64,000 bases of DNA from the NCBI RefSeq assembly GCF_022539505.1, contig NC_061508.1, positions 259,972,736 to 260,036,735 of the forward strand, written 5' to 3'. This stretch comes from Lolium rigidum. Taxonomy: Eukaryota > Streptophyta > Magnoliopsida > Poales > Poaceae. A model generated the notes under the pieces. It saw only the letters and a program-made list of their open reading frames with translations, was not told where the DNA came from and did no database searches. Positions 45,297 through 56,097 of the stretch are shown here, one piece after another (position 1 is the first letter of the stretch; each line of letters starts with the position of its first letter). The translations under genes and the position numbers were made by a program.

Positions 45297-47461
45297 ATTC
45301 TACTATTAAAAAATCACATGCCTGATAGATGCTTGTGTTCGTTTTGATTTCATCATTAAGCTATTGTTAATTGCCATGGATGGTTCAACTGAATTATTGG
45401 TTGTCCCAAAAAAACATAACTAATTAGTTTATGCATCTAATATTTGATTGAGGTGCTACCTGACATGGTTGTCCGAAGGAAGAGATGGACACAACATGAA
45501 CACTGTCGATAGCCAATTTGAGGTATTTATGCAATACCCTGAAGGTTGAAGGATATCATACACATTTAGAAATGTTTTTGTTTGAGTAAAATGAACTTAT
45601 GATTATGCCCCCTAGGTATACTGGCGGCGGTGGGAGATATGGTGAAGGCGGAGGGGCGAAGGCTGGAGAGGACCATGATTTGGACCTTTGCAGCGGCGCT
45701 TTCTGGGATCGGCCCAGGCTTTGAAATATGCATGTGGTGTTACCCGCAAGTGGAGCTTCCTATCTCCATCACTCGCGGTGAGCACTATGGACGGTTTTCT
45801 CTACCCCATTCTTGATATTTGTGAGTTTTGTCTTTTCCTCAATTCCTTTCAAAGATTTCTATGATATACTTTGCAAGGTTTGGAGATACAGTTGTGGTGA
45901 GTTACGTTATATTTTCTACTGTATCTAACTCAATAAAGATCATCTTTATTGACTTTCTCAATTTAGCTGTTGTGGGAATAGAATCTTGAGCATCCTTTGG
46001 TTGATTGTGATAAATAATGTAGAATGCAGTTGACCCTTTATCATTATGAATATGGAACGGTTAGACATGCGGGAGTGGTAAAATCAGTACAATATGTGGG
46101 ACTGGGATATTATTTGTACTGTTCTCAATTGACTCTATTCCTTACTCTTTAACACGTGCATAATGAAATGATTTTTGGGTATGGACACAGCTACGGTGAC
46201 AGACATCTTTATAAGAAAAGCAAGACTGCTAATTGTTGTAGTCTTTGCATTATCATTCTTCTCAGGAAGATGCTGAGAAAAACCTAAGTTACAATTATTG
46301 AGCGGGTAACATGTATGAGAAGTATTGCAACTAACGATCTTATTTATGAAATTTCGGAGGCAGCGAAGGCGCAACTGCAACTTATCATTGTTGCAACTGC
46401 CAGTATGTGCATTTTTCTGTCGTCATCTCATCAATGCCAACCTTGCAGTGCCTTTGGGTTTCAAATTTATGGTAGTTACTGATACGTAAGCACTTTCAAT
46501 CTCTATTGTTTTGTGTGGATGTGAATGTAGTGTGATAGTATGTTTCTGCATCTACTGTGTTTTTCGAATATCGAAGGTAGTTTAATTCATACAAGCTCTG
46601 CAATGGAATCAATGTCATCTCATACTTTCTAATAGAGCTACTCTTTTTTGGAAGCAAATTATCCACAAGAAATATCTCGGTTATTTTGGGTAAAATTATT
46701 AGAAGTTCATAAAAGGGCTTATATTTAGTGGTGTTAATGTTGTTGTTGTTTCTTTATGGGCATTCTATAAATTATGTTCATCTTAAAATTCTTTGTTGTT
46801 TCTACTCCTTTAAATTATTTTCCGATATTTGAAGTATGAATCACAGCCTGATCTCTCAATGGATTACAACAAATATCATGTGATATATAATGTGACATTG
46901 TCAATGTACATTTAGCCATTTACCATATAATAAATGGTTTAACGGTATCACAGACTCTAATCTAAAAGAGTAAAATCGTGATCTTCGCAAACAACTAATA
47001 TGAAAAGCAATTTCCACGAGGTTATTCTATTTGCTTTGTGGATAATACGAATGAAATTATCACCATGCCACCTCCTTTTGATTTCTTTTCAAACCATATT
47101 TTGTATACTTCTAAACAATAAGCCAGTGGGCCTGGGTGCCTTCTTAGGGCATCTGCCCTGGCCGTGTTGCTGCCTTGTGGGTCATCTCTATGGCTCACTG
47201 GCCCTGTCTCAGCCTCCACCTCTAGACGAAGCGAAGCCCTAAATCCTCCCTCTATTGTCCTTGTTTTGAGCCGCCTCCCCTCGTGCCCATTCCACCCCCA
47301 GAAGCTGCTCCATCTCCACCCCTCCACCACATATGACATATACTACGAGTATGTCACAGTAGAGGATGTGTTGCTGCTGCCGCTCCTTCATGATGCACTA
47401 AAAAGTGCTAAATTAGTCGCTATCGTGTCTTAGTTCAGCTGCGAATTCAAAATTCATGTTG

Positions 47462-48375
47462 CATATATTTTAGTTTGAGTGGTAGAATAAAAAGTTGATC
47501 CTCGCATTCTTATCCGGGATACAAATTGGAGCTCTTTATTGATGCCTATTGTATGTATCCTCTGTTTTTACTATGATTCTAGACTTATATCTTACATTGT
47601 GCTATTTGCCAATAGTTGACAGGGCTATAGACCACAGGCAACTGAAGATAAATATAAGCTAAATATGCTGCTAAGAAGCTTGAATTTTAACGGAGAGGTT
47701 TGGCCTGCATCAGCTTCCTAGCCCTACACATCCACTGCTTAATTTTGGCAGTACAAATTCTGCAGTTGGTCTGTCTGTACTCATCTGAAGTTGAGCTGGC
47801 CTCCAGGATCTCCATGATAGATTACACTGTACTTATTTCTGTTTTACGTCTCCAAACCTCATCTGCAACGTGCCCATTTGTTTTCTTAGTCAATATTCAT
47901 GAGAAAATGGCATTGCCTAATTTATATTGATTCACAAGTTGGAAATGTATTCATGCAGTCCATCCCAACTTATTACTTTCTTTTTTCTTTTGGCAGGCTG
48001 TAGATTCTGAACCATTCGAGTCTTGACCCTTTACGCGAAAGAAAATTGATGATGATTTGGTAACATGAAGCCAGCAAGCTGTAGCATATAATTATAATGC
48101 AGTGGAGTGAAAAAGGGAGCCAGAGAAATGCGACCTAACTTCATAGTTGTCATTCTCTTAGTTTAGTTTGAGTGGAAGTACTCCCTCCCACGTCGTAAAC
48201 CTCCGATATGTTTCGTGGGATGGAGTATAAAAAGTTGACTGTAAGATTGCTAAACAATGACTCGATAGAATGCTAATGGGGGATCCTCCTCGGGTCTTTA
48301 CCACAGATAGATAAAACAAGCTCTTTATTGATGCTTATGTGTGTATCCTCCGATTTACTATAATTATAGGCTTAA
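47462..48375 (+). repeat. diverged direct duplication, one copy holding a Stowaway remnant
   Basis: About 47470-47590 and about 48163-48373 share TTTGAGTGG, TAAAAAGTTGA, GCTCTTTATTGATGC and GTATCCTC in the same order and spacing. The exception is a 49-bp insertion in the second copy and local indels. Confidence 0.55.
48179..48227. mobile_element. 49-bp Stowaway (Tc1/Mariner) MITE remnant
   Basis: TACTCCCTCCCACG and CGTGGGATGGAGTA form imperfect inverted ends only about 20 bp apart, each including the TA target dinucleotide. The paralogous segment at about 47478 lacks it. This is much shorter than usual for Stowaway, so it is probably an internal-deletion derivative. Confidence 0.65.
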
Positions 48376-48547
48376 CAAATCAACATTAGTACACCAGTCA
48401 GACAATTTTAAGTGACAAAACTACTTATGCCATTAAGGCATAGCGATGAAGAAATAGACAGTGTTACACCCAGTTGCAACCAAGATGAATCAATGTTGTG
48501 TGATACCGCTTAGCATGCGGCGCGGCGAAGCGCGCTGTCCATCTAGT

Positions 48548-49856
48548 ATATTAAACCCTCGTATGATGAACCTGTGATGCATCATGAAGTATAGATGCTT
48601 TGCTCGTGAGGCATCGCCCAGTACTTGATGTGTATTACTAGCACCTTCAGCACATTCAGCACTACTCGATAACCTTACCACTCAAATGGAAGGGTTTAAC
48701 ACAACACACTCATGTCTGCAACCAAACAATGTGTGCGTTGCACCACCAGGGCAGAAAGGCGTTCGTGCAGCCACCCAAATAATGGGAGCGGTCTTCCCTA
48801 TCGAAATAACTAGGCTTTTCTGGCCCAGAGCTCGTATCGTACGCGCAGGACGTTCCATCTCACTAGCGCAGTGAGACGTAAATCGGATCTAGACTACCAA
48901 ACGCACCCTAGCTGAATAGGAGCAGGTAGCGTATGCATGTGTTCCTGTGAGCACGCTCGAGTGGAGACAACCAAACAAGGCTGAATGGTTGATGTATATA
49001 AAAGGTGCACTAGTCATTATATTGGTGTGCATCCATGTGCAGCTAGTTGTGCGCATGGCTCGACGTCCCCTACCCAACACGTCTTGCACTACTATGTGCT
49101 ATGCTTATGAGGTGTGGCGTGGCAGGGGTCAACCTCAGTGACATATTGTATCTAAGTCTTACGATGATATAGCCTCCAGGACGAGTGTGGACTGTAGAGT
49201 TGTTTGGTTGGTTGACGCGTTGTATCTAAGTATCACGGTGACCACATGCTTATAGTTGTTTGGTTGATTGCACATTTTGTTGATAATAAATCCAATAAAG
49301 GAATGAAAACTTGTTTTATTATGTTACATATTTTCGTGTCCGGAAAGAAATATGTTTATAACAATTGTTTATCTTACAGCATGCAATATTTTTTCATGCA
49401 ATGTTTGAAAATAAAAAGTTGTTATGAGGCAACAAACTGGTTTCTACCTATGAGACTAGAGATAGAGGGAGAGAGGCAATTTTAGGCAGTGCTGAATTGA
49501 AATTTGTTTAGCAAAACATGCGGAATAATTTCCGAATAGTTGAGGCCTAGTTGCCCTCCAGTTCGTTCTTATATAATTCAAATATCAGACCAACCCAATT
49601 CGATTCCGCTAACCTTGGTGTCCATAGTTACAAAGCTTAAAATGTTAAGCATTTCAGGTTAACATCGAAACTTTATTATTCTACGTACATCAATCCATCT
49701 TCATATAACATCGTTTGACACATGGATACAAACATTTTTCCACCATTTTGACCTCCCCAGGTTCGCAAATTCCACACTTCCTGTAGTGCCACCACAACTG
49801 TGCTCTACATTGAAGCCTCCCTCAACTGAGACATACTCAACAAGTGGGGCGGATGC
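48548..49856. other. no recognised gene
   Basis: CAACCAAACAA (about 48968) and TTGTTTGGTTG (about 49201 and 49255) are short inverted words, but they do not extend into a convincing MITE. Confidence 0.3.
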
Positions 49857-50076
49857 CTAGCATTTTGGATGCAATCACCACCAGGTGCTATGAGTGGAAT
49901 GACGATCGTGTGGCGGTGTGCTTCCCAGTGCCTCCTTTTCCTACATATACGTGTGCATGTTGTACATGTGTGCATATCTCATGACTTCATATTGTCGTTG
50001 TTTTCAAACATGAGAAATAAATGAGTAAGAAAATGCTAGGAATGTGGAAAGGGAAGTTGTATATGACTCCATATAT
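49857..50076 (+). repeat. interspersed repeat, copy 2
   Basis: Partner of 31861-32077, same orientation, clearly diverged. No coding capacity, terminal repeats or target duplication recognised. Confidence 0.7.
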
Positions 50077-50580
50077 ATACATAGAAGTGGAGTGGTATAT
50101 TTATATGATGAAACTCTCCATCAATTCTATAATTCTCATGTGATAAAAAATTGTAATTCTCATTATTGGCCTCCTACGGTGTCTAGTTGTCCTACAAAAA
50201 AGTGACGGCATGTGGGTGGATAGAACCACCCAACAACTAGTAATTTAAAGAAGGTGAAATATCATGATACACCAACATATGCACATGAATCCTGCAAGAC
50301 TTTGATCATGAGTTCGTCGAGCAATTTTTAAACATCGGTAATCACAATGTAAACATGTTAACAGAGATAAAAGTGTAGTACAATTTTAGTGCACCTGATA
50401 TATGAAAGGTCCATGTGAATAAGCATTAAATTAATAAGAATTTACTTTATTTGTAATTTGAGCTTAGTTTGCATAGAAAATGCACAACCAAATACTACAA
50501 TAGGTACATTTGAAAAAACTGCACCAGTACTAACTAGTTTCTAACAAATGACAAATGCCTTCGATCAAACATATAGTTGT
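50077..50580. other. AT-rich non-coding stretch
   Basis: Nothing recognised. Confidence 0.35.
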
Positions 50581-50583
50581 ATA

Positions 50584-51330
50584 CTTTTTCGGAACGGAAT
50601 AAAACGGATTGCCTCATCTCTTTACTTAAGAAGAATTTTAAGTTACAAGGTTTCACCAGGGGTTGAGAAACCCTCTGCCCTGTTATTACAAAATGCATAC
50701 TCTCCTGCATGGTTTGACTCAATTATTTCGCCCTTGCGGTGACCCAATTTCTAGAATCTTCTTTGATCTTGGTGATGAAAAATTGCAGCATTGACTTAGT
50801 TTGATGGAATACCCTCACATTTCTCTCCTTCCAAATTTCCCCGGAGACCAACATAACAAGCTGTGCGTTGGTTTCACAATGCTGTCCAGCTTAGAGGACA
50901 AGAGAACGCCATCATTCTTTGACCGAGTTTATGGTCACATTGTCCGGTGTCGATCTCAGTTGTTTCGAAACAAGCCTTGATGCTCTCCCAAATCAGAATG
51001 GAATACCGGAATTGGACCAAAATATGCGCCGCAGTCTTGGGTGCTAGCTTGCATAGTTGCCAAAAGCCACAGTTCGTCCATCCTCTCTTCTCCAATATGT
51101 CCTTCGTACACACCCTATTTTGGATATTAACCCATGCGAAGAGCTTGGATTTTGGGAGTGCCTAATTTCCACACACACACACAACAACGCACGTATGTGG
51201 CTTCCGGCCCCAAGAAATGAATCTTGTAAGCCGACTTGGAGGATTATTCACCCAAAGTCGTTAAGATTCAGGAGTATCCGTTTTTGTATGCGGATGCTAC
51301 TATCTAGCCAATATAGTTTGCATCCGTGAA
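50584..51330 (-). pseudogene. LINE 3' end, zinc-binding region and A-tail
   Basis: On the minus strand the sequence around 51115-50940 reads as the LINE reverse-transcriptase zinc-binding region (LEKRGWTNCGF.QLC, AAHILVQ.RYSI, IWESIKACF). The spacing fits C-X2-C...H...C, with one Cys replaced. Upstream, 51330-51120 continues it with several stops. Downstream comes a 3' UTR with AACCCCTGGTGAAACCTTG, then a CGAAAAAG tail at about 50584-50592. No target duplication was identified. It is a truncated copy, opposite in orientation to the two other LINEs in the window. Confidence 0.75.
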
Positions 51331-51843
51331 CTTGATTTAGTAATACAAAAAGTATTAATTCTATAATCATTTGCAAAAAATCCAAATTAAACCACAATAA
51401 ATTTGAAATTGCCATGTTGGTGTGGCTGTAAGTTGTACACCACCCGCATTGTCTGCAAGGCGGCAAGTCTGCATCCATTGTTAGAATGGTGGCACCGAGA
51501 AAAAGGTAGCGGCCACATAGGTACCCAAATTTATTGTGCACTGAAGGTGGCAAGCACACCCTGGGAATGGAGGGACCATGGGATAGGAGGTGGACGGAAG
51601 GCGACATCGATCTAAAATCAGCTAGCCTTGGGATAGGAGGTGGAGCAAGGTGCAAGGCTAGCAGCTGGCATCGACAATAGGAGGCAGGCATGTAAACACC
51701 GGGGCTTTGTGGCTGTGGGACCAGTGTGCAGCAATAGTGATAGCGAAATCTATTTGAAGTGAGGTTTGTATAATTTTGCACTCACCGTTGTTTATTATTT
51801 GTTTCCCATTTTCTTTTCTATATGTGTTCTACCTTTATTATTA
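51331..51843. other. no recognised feature
   Basis: Contains a short direct repeat of a GGGATAGGAGGTGGA word (about 51580 and 51634). No gene seen. Confidence 0.3.
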
Positions 51844-52785
51844 CTAGGACAATGCCCGCGCGTTGCCGCGGAATAGGAAACATTTTTGAGCCCCTCTTTT
51901 GTCCGGCCCTGGCTAAGCACGCGCCAGCCCCGCGCCTCCCTCGGGGTAGGGATGGAGTGTGTTGTGGCAGCGTTGGGTGCTCAGGAGAGAAAGGCCAGGC
52001 GGATTAGGGAATAAGACATATTCCTGCATGTCTAAAACGAGCCGTGGTTATATGTGAATTGGTGGGAGGATAATTAGTCTAAAGAAAATGTTGGATGGAT
52101 GAAATAAATCTAGATATGTCGGCCGCCCGAAGGTGATAAGCTGCGTAAGCGTTGCCACTATGACACTTTGCTCGTACTCCATGTCGGCAACGGCTACCAC
52201 CATCTTCCTTTGGTTGACGAAGCGGAGGTAGCCTTTGTTGTGTTTCTGGTGGTGCAACATCTTCTATGAGCACCTTACCAACTCGTGTAATCCTGGTTAC
52301 GAAACCTTGTGAGTAATCGTTAACGAACGACTCGTCGACGAAGTTAAATCGAGGTGGAGCGAGTTAGTCTTCGACGATAAAGAGCCACGTTTGGGATCTT
52401 TTTCCACAACATGAAGGCGATAGGACATGGGACTGGATGGTGTTGTCGCCGATTGAGAGTTCGAGACAGGCGCAACACCTGATTAAAAAACCGGTGCAAC
52501 AAAAATCAAGTATAATTTACATATTACAAATTGACATAAATTAAAAACTAAAAGTGTAAAGTAAATTAAACATGGTTTGTTCAAAAACACAAACAAATCG
52601 TAAGCTAGTTTTTTTTATTGAGCTGTGAGCTAGCTATCTTTTACCAATTTAGCGCGTCGGCCCGCTCACGTACGTGACGATGCACGACGGCCCGCTCGGC
52701 GCAGGCAGCCGCGTGTCCTAGTGTCTTTCTCTCACCAACTCTCCGCGCCTCGTGTAGCTCTACAGAGCTTGCTGATGTGCTACTC

Positions 52786-53810
52786 AGGGCCACTTCTTTT
52801 GGACTTATGCTTATAGAGAAGTCAGCTTATAGATTTCGGTGGGGAGAAACTCCAGTGGGGAGAAGCTCCTAGAAACACTTCGTCCCCTTCTTTTGGGCTT
52901 ATGAAATATAGACTTATTTGTTGTGCAATGTCCATGCTGCCCCTAAATGTAATGTGCAGCTGATTATTGGTTCCATAGTGAGATTTTCTATTTTAGTTAA
53001 TACATAGAATACACACCATTAGAAAAGCAATTATTATACGTACAACAGGTTAGCCTCCAAACAGCACATGAACAGTTCGTCATGTTCTTCCAAATACATA
53101 GTAAAGGAACAATTCGTTCCCTTCTTCCGTAAACAGTACAGAGGAACAACAGGGGCGGGGGAGGCAGCGCCGGCGAGCGGTGGTGGAGCGGCAGGGGCGG
53201 CTGCTAGCGGCGGCGCTGGCGGGGCAGCGGGCGACCGCTTGCAGTTTTCTCGATGCGGGAGAGGGTCCTCGATGGATTTTTTTTCGTGGTCAACCGTTTT
53301 CTCACGTGGTGGGGTAATCTGTCGTAAATTATACCAAACTAGAGGGCAAGTTGACGTACCGGTTCGGTTCTCTCAGGCAGAAGCTCGGGAAACTGCTCTC
53401 CATCAGTTTCTAGAATTGCACTGAAAGTTGGCTTAATGGATTTTTTTTCGTGGTCAACCGTTTTCTCACGTGGTGGGGTAATCTGTCGTAAATTATACCA
53501 AACTAGAGGGCAAGTTGACGTACCGGTTCGGTTCTCTCAGGCAGAAGCTCGGGGGCTTAATGGATTTTTTTTCGTGGTCAACCGTTTTCTCACGTGGTGG
53601 GGTAATCTGTCGTAAATTATACCAAACTAGAGGGCAAGTTGACGTACCGGTTCGGTTCTCTCAGCCAGAAGCTCGGGAAACTGCTCTCCATCAGTTTCTA
53701 GAATTGCACTGAAAGTTGGCTTCTCGGTGGAAATAAGCCTAGGTTAAGCCAGAGAGTTCTTTTGGGCTTCTCCTGTTTGGCACCTCTAGAAGAGCAAAAG
53801 AAGTGACCCT
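52786..53810. mobile_element. TIR element of about 1 kb, superfamily uncertain
   Basis: AGGGCCACTTCTTTTG at 52786 matches the reverse complement of the right end (AGGGTCACTTCTTTTG, ending 53810) at 15 of 16 bases. Weaker inverted similarity (GCTTCT/AGAAGC words) runs inwards. No target duplication is visible. The interior carries a GC-rich block (53145-53230) and tandem repeats, but no transposase. It resembles hAT-type grass MITEs, from memory. Confidence 0.5.
53272..53724 (+). repeat. three near-identical tandem repeats, about 164 bp
   Basis: Copies at 53272-53435, 53436-53559 and 53560-53724 start ATGGATTTTTTTTCGTGGTC. Copies 1 and 3 are about 164 bp and the middle copy lacks an internal 40 bp. 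Only a handful of bases differ (for example CAGGCAG against CAGCCAG), so the duplication is recent. Each copy keeps the same open frame (MDFFSWSTVFSRGG...), a by-product of identity rather than evidence of a protein. Confidence 0.9.
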
Positions 53811-54354
53811 CAGCCTTGCTCCCACCAACTCTGCTCCCTCAATCTCTCCCATTCGCTATCACTTGGGCAAAGTTAAATCCTTTCTCATCATTAGATCTTT
53901 TAGGGCAAACAATGGTGCTGCTACTTCTTGCTTTTCTCAGGAGGCTTGCTGATATCCAGAGACTTGACGTATATATACTGGTGTGAATCCATATAGGAAA
54001 GCGAGGTGGGATTATTATTCTAGGCGTCCGGACGGGTCAATCGTTTGTGTCCACGACGCGCGCTAGACAAATCTTGGCTGGGTCAGGCGTACACTAACCG
54101 GAAGAAGCAAATCCAGGACTGAATTAACGGAGAGATGGAGCTGGGCCGGGCCTTTCTAGTCTAGGCTGCTGGACCCACTCAAATGAGGTGATTAGGAGAT
54201 CTCCAGCTAGCGAGCCCGTTCCAGGTTCAGAGCGATGATCGGAGCGTCCGACTCATGCTAAATTTCATGAGCGGTGGCAGGCTCTGTAAATTGGACGGAA
54301 TAATAAGGATAATTCAAAAACGGACGAAAATTTTGGGGAGAAACCTTACTATCT

Positions 54355-54973
54355 ACTAGCAGAATGCCCGTGCTTCGCTACGAGCAAACGACCGTTAATA
54401 TATTTTAGATGTATCAAGGGTGGAAAGTGTTTCATTTTTCAAATTTGGAAGCCCTCCAAATTTTTTGTGGTGATGCCGATGTATAATGGGTGCCAGGCTT
54501 CCCCTAAAAACCATAACGAACTTGCGGTTAATTAGATTTTTCAAAGCATCAATTTTATAATGGAGTTTGATATTAATACATATGAGTGTCAACAATACAA
54601 GATTCAACATAATGTTCTAACAATAACGAAAAATAAGCTCAGTTTAATCTTTATCATTTCGAACGAGATAAAAATGAGAGTCTATAATTTATGATCCCCA
54701 AATGTTTCGTGGATTTATTTAATAATGAGAAAATTGTAAACGTATTTAAATTGGGTACATAACCTTTCTATAACTCCTTAAAAAACCAGAGCATGAACAT
54801 ATACCATGGATCAACAGAAAACTTGTTGAGATAGTAAGTAGATGTGACCGAGGCAAAAGTATCGGGAGCGAAGGACGAGAGGGATAATGACTATCAGTTA
54901 TGGGTGGTATTTGGTTTGTAATTTCTAGATATGTGACACCATACATTCACAAGTTTCACCTTAATAGTAAAGA
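54355..54973 (-). mobile_element. small non-autonomous Helitron, 619 bp
   Basis: On the minus strand it begins TCTTTACTATTAAGG at 54973, after host A. It ends ...GAAGCACGGGCATTCTGCTAG at 54355, before host T. A hairpin-capable GTAGCGAAGCAC lies just upstream of the CTAG. It is non-coding. The 5' end is similar to that at 63835, indicating the same family. Confidence 0.5.
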
Positions 54974-55070
54974 TTTGTTAATTCTAGCCGATTTACACGG
55001 AGGGATTTTTTGAGATAGTAAGTCGATGTGACCGAGACAAAATTATCGAGAGCGAAGGACGCAAGGCATA
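54816..55070 (+). repeat. diverged direct repeat of about 65 bp across the Helitron 5' end
   Basis: TTGAGATAGTAAGT(A/C)GATGTGACCGAG and the following 40 bp occur at about 54816-54885 inside the small Helitron. They occur again at about 55007-55070, just outside it, suggesting one Helitron copy inserted into or beside another of the same family. Confidence 0.7.
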
Positions 55071-55094
55071 AGGATTGCCTAAGAACGCCTACGC

Positions 55095-56036
55095 CTACTC
55101 GTCGTCGTCATCGCTGTCGATCACGACGGGCTCCAGTACCGGCCACGACCAGTTGGCAAGCGGCGGAACATACACCGGTGTCGTCGGCGGTGGTGGAGAT
55201 GGAGCAGCCCACGTCTGTGGTGGTGGTTGAGCAGCCCACTCCGGTGGTGGAGGTGGAGCTGCCCACGGGTTGTACGGCGAAGGTGGAGGCGGCGGTTGCA
55301 CCGGTTGCGGGGCCGAGTCCTCGAGCGCCCGTCGTAGGGCCTCTTCCTCCGTGAGGCCCGGCGACATGATGTCGGCGGCGTACCGGGGCAGCGGCGGCTG
55401 CACCGGTCGGTCCACCTCCGAGACGAGGACGCCGAGCCTCGTGATCTTGTCGTCCGTCATTGTCGCCGGGTACTCGAACTCCCGGCCCTCCGCCATGGCC
55501 AACTGCCATTCCTGGAAAATGCAGGCGACGCAGTCTTCGCTGTCATCTTTGGCCTCCTCGTTGTGGTATGCCAGCGCGTAGTTGTAGTTGTCGTCCTCCT
55601 CGTCGTCCTATGGAGGTGTCGGCGGCTCCCGTGTTCGCTGAAGAGGCGGCGGTGGATAGTCAAAAGGGAACTCTATGTCGCCGAGGAAGCCTGCCATCCT
55701 CCTCGGATCCTTCTCGGTCTTGCGCCAGGTGCGCCAGGTGTTGGAGTCGATGGCGTAGGCGGGATCAGCGTGGAGGTCCGACGGCAGGTACCACCGCCGG
55801 TGCCGGATCTCGGCGCTCCTCTCTGGCTCGCGCGGAGGCACCAGCGGGACAGGCACCCGGAGGTATCTGAGCCGCCAGCCGCCGCCAGGCAGGTGCACGT
55901 CCCGCCAGCCCGCGCACCGCGTCCAGTTGCTGTACATGAGCCGCGCCACGTTGACGGACAGCGGCACCCTGTGCGTCCGCTCCGCCTTCTTGGTGCCGCT
56001 ACGGGACGCCTCGAAGTCGTTCTTCTTCTTCCCCAT
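55095..56036 (-). pseudogene. unrecognised cargo gene (GWxL/VPVP family)
   Basis: ATG at 56036 (MGKKKNDFEASRSG) to TAG at 55095-55097, about 313 codons, broken only by one TAG at 55608-55610 where GAG would suit. The N-terminal half has NWTRCAGW (38-44), GGWRL (52-56), VPVPLVP (61-67), RRWYL (80-84), NTWRTW (99-104), and FPFDYPPPP. The centre is acidic and aromatic (DDEEDDNYNY). Next comes a short helix (YHNEEAKDDSED, CIFQEWQLAMAEG), TEEEALRRALEDSA, a long Pro/Trp-rich tail, and VVIDSDDDDE at the end. Function is unknown. Its promoter lies beyond the LTR element at 62783-63240. It shares motif order with the CACTA gene at 13493. Confidence 0.65.
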
Positions 56037-56097
56037 GGTGATGCGGTGGCGCACGGTGGTGAGGGGTTGGAGTGGAGGTGTCCGTGGTGCGGGCGAT

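Larger units (their letters stand above)
45298..48546 (+). mobile_element. candidate Helitron, non-autonomous
   Basis: The 5' end (T)TCTACTATTAA at about 45298 resembles the Helitron-like ends at 54973 and 63835. The 3' end CATCTAG at 48540-48546 is followed by T. It is preceded by a short GC-rich hairpin (GCGCGGCGAAGCGCGC, about 48520-48535) about 7 nt upstream, as required of Helitrons. The interior has no Rep/helicase. A GC-richer coding-like island at about 45625-45790 (…MVKAEGRRLERTMIWTFAAALS…) may be captured sequence. The 5' end is the weaker of the two. Confidence 0.4.

Noticed and set aside
48957..49270. Possible MITE from CAACCAAACAA/TTGTTTGGTTG
   Set aside because: The inverted similarity does not extend beyond about 11 bp and no target duplication is visible.
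53068..53712. ORFs with repeated MDFFSWSTVFSRGG
   Set aside because: The apparent protein repeat simply reflects identical tandem DNA copies; no start context or family supports a gene.
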